In this document: positions 56,148-64,000 of the stretch, piece after piece
Numbering within the stretch: the first letter of the stretch is position 1
Layout of the letters: the number at the start of each line of letters is the position of its first letter
Assembly: GCA_024180945.1 (NCBI GenBank)
Contig: JAKSGN010000006.1
Coordinates: 620,001-684,000 of the forward strand
DNA: 64,000 nucleotides
Source: Macrophomina tecta
Lineage: Eukaryota > Ascomycota > Dothideomycetes > Botryosphaeriales > Botryosphaeriaceae
Direction: 5' to 3'
Made by a program: the position numbers and the translations under genes
The notes under the pieces: model-generated
The model's database searches: none
The model's input: only the letters and a program-made list of their open reading frames with translations
What the model was told of the DNA's origin: nothing

Positions 56148-57889
56148 ACGAATGGTCATTGAGTGCTTGGTATCTCGATTGAGCTGAGTATTGGGCCTCT
56201 CGCGGCATACTGTCAATGCCAGTACTAAGAACATAGTACAAGCTATGGATAGACTTTGCAGGTGTGGTGCTTCGCGTACGCAGGCAAAGCGTTCGTGTGG
56301 GCGGCCTTGATTGGGAAAAGGGCCTGTGGGGCGGAATTTGGGCCTGAAGAACATGAGCGCCACAACCATGTGAAAATCGGTCGTTGGAGGGCAGGTTGAT
56401 ACGAGGAGTGAAAATCCGGGGCCGGTGCAGTTCATCGGATGGCGGCGGAATGGTGCAAAGGCGGGGTCCACCGATGACGCTGGCCATCACGTGCTGTGGT
56501 GCCCCGTTACCCCTCCTGCTTTGCAAGGCTTGCGTCACTGCCGTTCAACACCATCAACGCCGTTTACCACGCCATCGCTTCCTGCGTCGTGAAATCACAC
56601 TGCCACTCGGAAGAATGAAACGGCCAATCACGGGCTTTCAATGCTGACTTGGATTTCCAACGCGCTGCTAGATGCGGGAACAGACAGGGCACCCATCGCG
56701 CAAGCATTCCTGGGATGGATAGAAGCTTGCGGATCGACCGAACCTCCTAAAGCTTGTGGTAAGCTCCGAGCCATAGACTTATGTGTGATGGGGTGGGTCC
56801 AGAGGTGCCTCTCACCAGAGCGGACTAGCGAGGCTTATCTTCGACCTGAACCGCGTCTCCTGTCGATTGATAAAGCAACTAGACCGATCAGACGACGGCC
56901 TGCCGACTTCCTCGTGCGGTGCCAGGCGTGCCACGGACATGTCAGTAGCGGGACTATCTTAAGCGCCACCGCCACGACCGGAGAAGAGGAGCGGACCAGA
57001 AGGGCGCCATCCAGTCCGACCACCGGGCCGCTCTGAGCCCCACACGCCGCTGTTATGAGCCTTCGGATACCCCAGATTCCTTTTGCTTGGGGCTCATCAC
57101 TGCAATACAATCGCATCCGTGACGGGCCGGACGCTCGGTTCGACGGCTTGGCAGCGAGGCCGCTCCGGCGGCATGGAAGGATTTTCAACCGGCCTTTCTT
57201 ACTTTCCAGGAGACTTGTCTTGTCGTTGGCTTCTTGGTTACCCAATGTGGCAAGTCGGTAACACCATCTCGCACAGTTCACCGACGGGCAATGAACGGGT
57301 GCCCACAGCTCACAAGCGAGCCCCTAACGCGGCCCATGGCTGCGACTCGCTCGACGGCGGGGATGGAAAAAGAACAGCTCAGGCTAGCGGTGAGGTCCGG
57401 AGAAAGGAGGCCGGCAGCGATGAGACGTGGCGTGTTCGCTCACAGCAAAAGCGAGAGGGCATCGTGTTCGTGTTTCGCTGAGCGGTTGTTGATGGACCGG
57501 CGGGGCGGCGGCCCACAGGCCACCTGGCCGGAGTCGTGGCACTATTTTTGCGAGCGCTGAGTTGTGCGCAGCTGCGGACCGAAGACAGCGAGACAAAAAG
57601 GCGGACGCCAGATCAGGGTTGGCTGTGTCAGTTTGACCGGATCGCACGGTAGCGGTTTCAAGGACTTGTCAGCGGAGGCGACTCCTAGCGGCCATCGCTT
57701 ATCGCCTTCTGCCCGCGGCAGACGAGGTCAAGAGCGGCGGGAAAAGTCGGCGGCCGGCACGGTGGCTGGCTCCAGGGGCGCGCTGGGAGACGCGGGATTT
57801 GAGTTTCGCCGCACGACAGACCGTTGGCAGCTGGCGTTGGCGGCGGGGCGGGCGCCCACATGGCAGGAGAGCAGCACGGAGGAGGCATG

Positions 57890-57938
57890 GGTGGATGGGT
57901 GGATGGATGGATGGATGGATGGATGGATGGATGGGTGG
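57890..57938. repeat. GGAT/GGGT tetranucleotide microsatellite
   Basis: About twelve units of GGAT, with GGGT variants at both ends. It lies roughly 0.7 kb upstream of the desaturase start codon. Confidence 0.9.
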
Positions 57939-58228
57939 CTTGGACCAAGGGGTCCAGGCAGGCTGAGGCTCGAATTAGACCCTGATCTACCCGGCCAAAG
58001 CTGACCGCCCTTGCGTTGGGAAAGTCGAGAGCTGCCAGCCGCCGTCCATTGGCCCGTCAAGCGGAACCCTTTTTCTCGAACACTCAGCCGGTCCGAAAGC
58101 AAAAAAAGCCCGATGGGATTTCCACATCCGTGCCCGCTGCCTGTCCCCAGCTTTGCGCGGAGCACCTCCCGCCGCCTCCCCACCCGCGCCCTCAACGTGG
58201 CCCGCCGCGCTCAGCAGCCACGCATGCC

Positions 58229-58263
58229 TCAGCAGCAACAGCAGCAGCGGCGGCGGCAGCAGC
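58229..58263. repeat. CAG/CGG-type triplet tract
   Basis: An imperfect run of AGC/CAG units interrupted by CGG units, upstream of the desaturase. It would code for Gln/Arg or Ser/Ala depending on frame, but I see no gene using it. Confidence 0.7.
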
Positions 58264-58542
58264 GCCGCTGTCGGCCTCCGCGCGTCGTCTGCGGCGCCGA
58301 ACCTGTGGCCGGCCGTCTTGGCGCCCGCCGGGCTCGAGTCAACATCCGTGCCCGCTTGCGGTAATGCACATCGCTCTAGCCACTCAGGAGAATGCTATAA
58401 CCACGGCTGTCACGCTTGGGCGCGCTTGGTGGATCATTTTTTTGGTTGACTTTGGGTCCCGCCCTCACCGTCACCGCCCGGTCCCCACTCTCCCTAGCCT
58501 CTGCCTCAAGGACCAGGGCCTCTCCCCTTTCTTTGCCTTCCT

Positions 58543-58548
58543 TATAAA
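58543..58548 (+). promoter_or_regulatory. TATA box of the desaturase gene
   Basis: TATAAA 62 bp before the start codon, directly after a C/T-rich tract (about 58522-58542). This classical strong-promoter layout agrees with the C-ending codon bias of the gene behind it. Confidence 0.6.
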
Positions 58549-58609
58549 GTGTTGAGCCCTCCGCCGCAGCAGCGCCCGCCAACGGAAAATTTCTCTCTGC
58601 AGCCTCACC

Positions 58610-59910
58610 ATGTCCGTCGCACAAACCGTCACCCTCCAGCAGGGCGAGCTGGAGCTCGCCCCCCAGGAACACGTATGCTGCTCACCCACATGGTTCGCCG
58701 ATGAAGCTGACGCCCGCCAAAGCACCTGACCTTGAAGCCCTCGCCCAGGGACCCCAAGAACTGCCCCAGCCTGGGTGACCTGAAGCGCGCCATTCCCGCG
58801 CATTGCTTCCAGCCCAAGGTCGCCATCTCAATGGCCTACCTGGCCCGCGACATCGCAATGGTCGCGGCGCTGGGCTACGGTGCTCTGCAGATCCACCGTG
58901 TGGACTCGTTCGCCGCCCGCACTGCGCTCTGGATCCTCTACGGGTTTGCTCAGGGCTGCATCTTCACCGGCCTGTGGATTCTGGCCCACGAGTGTGGCCA
59001 CGGCGCTTTCTCCAGGCACACTCGCCTCAACAACGTTGTTGGCTGGTTCTGCCACTCGTTCCTCGGGGTGCCCTACTTCTCCTGGAAAATCTCGCATGCG
59101 CGCCACCACCGCTTCACCGGCCACATCGAGAAGGATCTCGTCTTCGTGCCCCGCACTGTTGAGGAGATTGCCGGCAAGCTTGGCATCTCCATCCGGGCTC
59201 TCGAGGAGATGACTGAGGACACGCCGATCGTCACTACCGTCAAGCTGCTCTCCCACCAGCTTCTCGGCTGGCAGACTTATCTTCTCTTTAACGTCTCTGC
59301 CGGCCACAAGAGCCGTGTCCGCGACAATGACAAGAAGGGCTGGTTCACCGAGCGCGGCAGCCACTTCGACCCCTGGAGCGTGCTCTTCCTTCCCCAGCAG
59401 GCTTACCTCATCATCATCTCCGACATTGGTCTCGCCATCATGGGCTTCATCCTCTACCAGGCCGCTCAGGTGCTCGACTGGCAGACCGTTGCTCTTCTCT
59501 GGGTCGTCCCCTACGTCTGGGTTCACCACTGGTTGATTGCCATCACCTACCTGCACCACACCCACCCCGATGTCCCTCACTACGGCGAGGACACCTGGAA
59601 CTACACTCTGGGCAACCTCTGCACCATCGACCGCGACTTCGGTTTCATTGGCACCCACCTCTTCCACGGCATCATTGATACCCACGTCGTCCACCATCTG
59701 TTCCCCCGCATTCCCTTCTACTACGCCGATGAGGCTACTGCCGCTATCAAGCCCCTGCTCGGCGACTTCTACACCCAGGACAAGCAGACCAACTTCCTCA
59801 ACAGCCTTTGGACCACTTTCCGCAGCTGCCGCTGGGTCAAGGAGGAGAAGACCGCACCCGCTCCCCAGGTCTTCCACTGGGTCAAGCCCTCCACCAAGGC
59901 TACGAACTAA
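58610..59910 (+). CDS. Membrane fatty-acid desaturase, FAD2 type (delta-12 or omega-3)
   Basis: Two exons, 58610-58672 and 58723-59910, with a 50-nt intron after residue 21; 416 residues. The three histidine boxes that bind the di-iron centre are HECGH (110-114), HARHH (146-150) and HVVHH (342-346), with hydrophobic helices between. This spacing is that of ER-bound acyl-lipid desaturases that add the delta-12 bond to oleate or the omega-3 bond to linoleate; sequence alone does not separate these for me. No cytochrome b5 domain is fused, unlike delta-9 Ole1. Codons end strongly in C, and a TATA box with C/T tract precedes the gene, so high expression is likely. Confidence 0.92.
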
Positions 59911-61086
59911 ACATTTCCATCGTCTCGGCGTTTTTTTGATTGCGTGAGATCACATTAGAGGACTAAATGGTGCTAGAAGTAGATGCAGCCTGCTTAGGGC
60001 ATCTAAACAAGACATTTCGGCGTTTTATGGGCTGGTTGACCAATACCCTTCTCCTGGGCTTCGGCAATCTTCCGTCACAAAACTATCTCATGGGCTACAG
60101 AGAAAGGCATATCCTGGATTGAAGAGTAGAAAAAATTAGAAAGACATTTCAAGAGAGTATAGACGACAGAAGGAGCCGACCCCATTGGGTTCAATGTACA
60201 AATGCATGTTTCATGGCTTTTAGAATGCTTGATCACGTACCACTTCTCTCTGTTTATCTTTACGTATTGCAGATTTCGATTGCCGTCTCCCTTCTATTTG
60301 ATCTCGTATCGACCGCCTCAGGCGCTTGGAGCGAAACAGCGCAAGCTCGTCGCCCTACCGAGTCCACAAAATCACCACCCGCTCATGATATGCTGGCCAG
60401 CCCAGAACACAGCGAGAAAGCGTCAGTGGTCTCAGTGCCGACAGCGACCAACTCACAACAAGCGGTCCATCACCGGCATCATTTTCAACGCAACTGCCCT
60501 GCAACACAGTATCTGGGGGTGCACCTTTGCACACGCTTTTAAACTGGCCCTCACACGGCTGGGCTCCCCACCTGCTCTCAGCACTCCTCGAGGCCACCCA
60601 TGTCACTGACGATGTCCCAACACCAGTACCCGAAACACCGAGATCCGAAAGAATGAAGAACAAAGGCAAAAGCTTACGGCGTCAGAGGAATCGGTGGCCT
60701 CACACATCAAAGTTACCCCTGGGCGCTGCTCCGACCGGTGAAACTTTCCGCCACAACCTTCAGCACGTCCTGAGGAAACCAAGACCTTCGACAACCAATA
60801 GATCGGTTCCGTCACGGGACCTTCGAGCTGAACTTGGTGGAACGACACAGCTTCAAGCGCGCTGAACCTACCAAGCCTGTGAACATGGCGCCCGGTCGAT
60901 GCGAGTAATGGAAGAGTAGGATGAGTGCGTGCACGTGAAAAGCTGAGTCAGCGGCGGCTCGACTACCGGGAACGGCGGAGACCCACGAACGCGTCTCCCT
61001 CTCTTTCCCCCAACACTCTTTCCAGCCGCTAGCGAGCCCGGGTCAATCTGCCAGGAAACTGCAAGCTCTGGCCTACCGGATTAGTC
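59911..61086. other. Intergenic region upstream of the Zn2Cys6 regulator
   Basis: About 1.2 kb between two plus-strand genes. Short ORFs only. No repeat or RNA gene recognised. Confidence 0.5.
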
Positions 61087-63543
61087 ATGCCTCCATCCCC
61101 GATCGAGGCCGATGGCGTCCACCAGCATCCGCGCCAGGTAATTTGCCTATCTCATCCCGTCCTTCCCAGATAACCGAGTCAATGACATCCCTTTATTAGC
61201 GCGCAAGCAGGGCCTGTCATATGTGCCATAGCCGCAAGATCAAGTGCGATGCGCTAAGGAATTATCCTTGCACCCGGTGCCGGGATTCCAATCTCCAATG
61301 CATTCTGCGCGTCTCCCACCGCGGAAAAAGGAGGCGGTAGGGTCTGCTAACCTCAAATCCACGGTAAATTGTATACTTACTTCCTCATTACAGAAATGCA
61401 CCGGCTTCTGGTCACTCCAAAACCAGGTCGTTGTCATCATCAGAAGCCACCAGTCTGGGACATGGTGCCACGCCTCGTCCGACTCAACGGCAAATGGGCG
61501 CCATTCCGCATAGCACAGCCACCACCAACGGAAGTTCAACATCTCCGATAGACCTTATCAGATCACTCGAGAACTTCATAGATAACCCTAACGGACCTGT
61601 CGACAGTGAGAGCAGCGTTGCAGTTGTACATGCTACGAACAACAACGCCCTCACCTCCATCCTGAACGTGGCCTCGGACACGGATGATATGGCCCGGCGC
61701 AATGTCCATCTCTATGTCGGCTCGCCGAATTCTCGTTCCGCAATCGACCGATACCACCAAGCACTTGAGCGACTGGATGTCGCAACTAGAGATTTCCTCG
61801 CCGCAAAATATCTCTTCGACATTCCAGAGCGGCCGCTGGCGGACCACCTGGTCGGGAATTTCTTTGATTTTGCTGATCCGCACATACCGCTGCTCCACAA
61901 GGTTGATTTTCTCGAGCGATATAAAGCACTGAATGTCCCGCCGCTACTGATGCAGGCCGTGCTCTTTGTCGGCTCCCACTTCGCCGAATATGAATTCGTA
62001 GCGGCTTCACCATGGCAGGACCGAGACCAGATGATCGCCCATTTTTTCGAGAAAGCAAAGTTAATAGCAGACTTCGAGCTGGAAAGTGACCAACTAACGC
62101 TCGTACAGAGTTTTGTTCTTTTAGGTGAGCGTTGGCTTGGTTGGACTCAGGAGGGAAACACGAGATATTGGATGAGTCGTGCAATCAACGTGGCCTACAT
62201 GATGGGCCTCCATCGCAGGTAAAAAGAACTGCTTTTCCAGCTCGGTGGCCCGCATTCTTATTTATTTTTTGGCGTTTCGACAGAATCGAGACCTTGCATT
62301 TGTCTCCGTCACAGAAGAGACATTGGACCCGCGTAGCTTGGGTTACAATGGTAAATCCAGACCTCGTGTGGACTCTTCACGCTCGACTTACGGTAGCACA
62401 GGCGCGCGACTGCTTTGTTGCGGCGTCATTTGGGACACCGGCGATTATCGATGATAGATGGACAGATAAAGACAGCATCGCTTGGGATGCCGGCAAGTTC
62501 GACGAATCAAGAGAAGGGCAGGAGTCAGAATATGTACCCTCAAGGTCACCTGAAACGGTGAAATATGCTGTTACGATTATCTGGCTGGGAGCTCTAAGTA
62601 AGCGTTCTTATCACTCTCGTCTGGGGACCCCCTTTCTGACCGGTTTAGTGGGGCATATTCTGCACAAGCTTCACTATTGGTCACGCTCTACTGCCGAACC
62701 AGTATCCTCAGCCGTGCTCGAAGAGTTCCAGCAACTGCTGAATAAATTCGCCGCGGATTGCCCAAGCGTGATGGATGTAGAACTGCAAGATACCTCGACA
62801 ATGCCCAGGGAGCATTTGATTTACAGCCCTTTACTGCGGGCGGCATATGCATTGGTTTCTCTGTTCTACTACTGGGCTCTGGCAGAGAGGCACAAGGACC
62901 CGAAACTGAGAAGCGAAAGTAAAGAAGCTCTACATGCAGCTGCGCACGATGTCTGTGAGGTAGGTGCCTAATTCCATATACTACTTCCTATTATTCCGCC
63001 ATATTCGTCTCCGCGCTAACTTCCTGATCCCACCAGGTCATGAGCTACATGCGTGCTCGGCAGTTGTTCCGCTTTTGCCCAGTTTGGTTGTAAGCTTCTC
63101 GAGATAGCTTTCTTGGTAACGTACGCTGACTTTGCCATAGAGTTGCTGGTGTCTTTCACACCATGGCAGTTCTTCTTTCTGACTGCCACGACGCCTTGCT
63201 GGGGGCGAGCGAACCCAGAAAGACGAATTCGCTCGGTCGGCTGCGTCAATTGAGCGATGACCTCGCCATCCTAGAGGAGACGTGGAAGCCTGCTTTGTGG
63301 TTCCGAGAGCTCATTCGGATTTCTCTCTCGAAGCTCCAGGAAAAGGTGCGGAAACGAGAGGGCAAGCCGCCACGGACGCCCGAGCCGGAACGTCAGCGCC
63401 AGGAGTACGATGCAGAAACTATGGACGACACGGTCCTATTTTGCGCGTCGCCGGGCAGTCTTTTTGACAGCGCAAGGGAGCTTTTTCCGGATATCGAGAA
63501 CATACTCAGCTGGAACTCGGCGGAAGCCTTCATTTTAAGTTGA
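61087..63543 (+). CDS. Zn2Cys6 transcription factor with fungal-specific regulatory domain
   Basis: Seven exons, 61087-61137, 61200-61336, 61394-62218, 62284-62597, 62649-62959, 63037-63089 and 63141-63543; 697 residues, normal for the family. The zinc cluster is C23-x2-C26-x6-C33-x7-C41-x2-C44-x6-C51 (ACHMCHSRKIKC, then CTRCRDSNLQC), followed by a basic RGKRRR. The middle homology domain runs from about 140 to 520, including FFDFADPHIPLLHKVDFLERY, the WMSRAINVAYMMGLHRR block and RHWTRVAWVTMV, and resembles Ctf1-type regulators. Introns 2 and 4 were set by frame; the 51-nt intron 4 is stop-free. It lies beyond the desaturase, so it may control that gene, the MFS/oxygenase block or neither. 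Confidence 0.88.
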
Positions 63544-64000
63544 AGTGGCCTGGTCGATGTAGCCTGAAGTCAGGCAGATAGATGCAAATGCAAAGAGAGG
63601 AGTTGGAGTTGGCACGTGCGACTTTTTTACCCATCAACACGACCCCTCTTTGTTTTTTTTTTTTTGTTTTTTTTTTGCCTGTTTCGAAATGCGATATGAC
63701 AGCGACATGTATTAGCAGCAACGGTATGCCTGATTGCCGATAGACGATTGCCGATTGCCGGTTGCCGATTGCCAGTATCCGACAAACCCGCCCCGTTATT
63801 ATCTCTGCTGCTATAGTCGGATGCAGAGCGACATGCTGTCTAATGAACGAGCAGGTAGCACCACTGCGCAATTAAACTTGGCATAATGCTTGTCGGTATA
63901 TTTCCGCCCAGGACATCCACATGGACGGACTAATCAAGCTCAAATGACAAAGGCGAAAGCCTGTTTAGCCAAATTCAAGCTGACAGTGGCTTTCCTTTTC
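63544..64000. other. 3' flank of the regulator, window end
   Basis: Holds T-rich runs at 63652-63676 and a short GATTGCC repeat at 63732-63773. The minus-strand frame 63530-63871 is Lys-rich only because of the T runs and is not a gene. Confidence 0.5.
63732..63773. repeat. Short GATTGCC tandem repeat
   Basis: Five copies of GATTGCC or GGTTGCC within 42 bp, the last four contiguous. Confidence 0.75.

Larger units (their letters stand above)
56148..58609. other. Intergenic region upstream of the desaturase
   Basis: About 2.5 kb with no supported gene. Contains a GGAT microsatellite and a CAG/CGG-rich tract (listed separately), then a C/T-rich stretch and TATA box before the desaturase. ORFs on both strands near 56640-57480 show biased, non-protein-like composition. 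Confidence 0.45.

Noticed and set aside
56641..57036. 131-codon ORF with a CxxCH (CQACH) motif
   Set aside because: The haem-c-like motif stands alone, with no presequence or family context, and the rest looks random.
58828..59877. 349-codon minus-strand ORF opposite the desaturase
   Set aside because: It is a shadow of the strongly C-biased desaturase frame, rich in Val, Glu, Gly and Asp as expected from the reverse complement of NNC codons.
63530..63871. 113-codon minus-strand ORF at the right edge
   Set aside because: Its Lys-rich core is only the translation of poly-T runs.
1..64000. tRNA, rRNA, transposon, CRISPR or viral sequences
   Set aside because: I looked for T-loop and B-box-like words, terminal repeats with transposase or reverse-transcriptase motifs, and regularly spaced repeats; none was convincing by eye. 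A tRNAscan or repeat-library search would settle this.

Overview
The window looks like nuclear DNA of a filamentous ascomycete (Pezizomycotina; Dothideomycetes is plausible but not proven). Genes carry short GT-AG introns of about 46-65 nt with few exceptions, intergenic gaps run from 0.15 to 3 kb, and the gene set is typical of moulds: Zn2Cys6 and bZIP regulators, REV3, SLU7, an ASH1-type SET protein and several permeases. No rRNA, convincing tRNA, CRISPR array, transposon or viral relic was seen. Twenty-two protein genes have exon structures that I traced by frame and splice sites; two further small ORFs are only candidates.

Left third (1-30 kb): a 5'-partial coiled-coil protein; a solitary cytochrome P450 (-); YAE1 (+) with an A18 run just before its start; a pyridoxamine-phosphate-oxidase-like flavoprotein (-) head-to-head with an F-BAR/RhoGAP protein of the RGD1 type (+); an MCP2/ABC1-like mitochondrial kinase (+); an ASH1-type H3K36 methyltransferase (+); then a sparse stretch with a small Zn2Cys6 factor (-), a bZIP factor (-) and a LAT/MUP1-like amino-acid permease (-).

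Middle (30-45.5 kb): a helical-N-terminus protein of unknown function (+), REV3 (-) head-to-head with SLU7 (+), an unrecognised 409-residue protein (+), and LIP2 (-) and POP7 (+) back to back with only 156 bp between start codons. These are mostly housekeeping genes.

Right third (45.6-63.6 kb): an accessory-looking block. It holds an NCS2 purine permease (-) divergent from a purine-deaminase-like amidohydrolase (+), two divergent 2-oxoglutarate/Fe(II) oxygenases (- and +), an ACS/DAL5-type MFS anion permease (+), a fatty-acid desaturase (+) and a Zn2Cys6 regulator (+). The two divergent promoters carry clustered GATA-type sites. I propose, as inference, that the permease, amidohydrolase, oxygenases and MFS transporter form an undescribed nitrogen-scavenging cluster for a modified purine or similar heterocycle. 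This is the most interesting part of the window.
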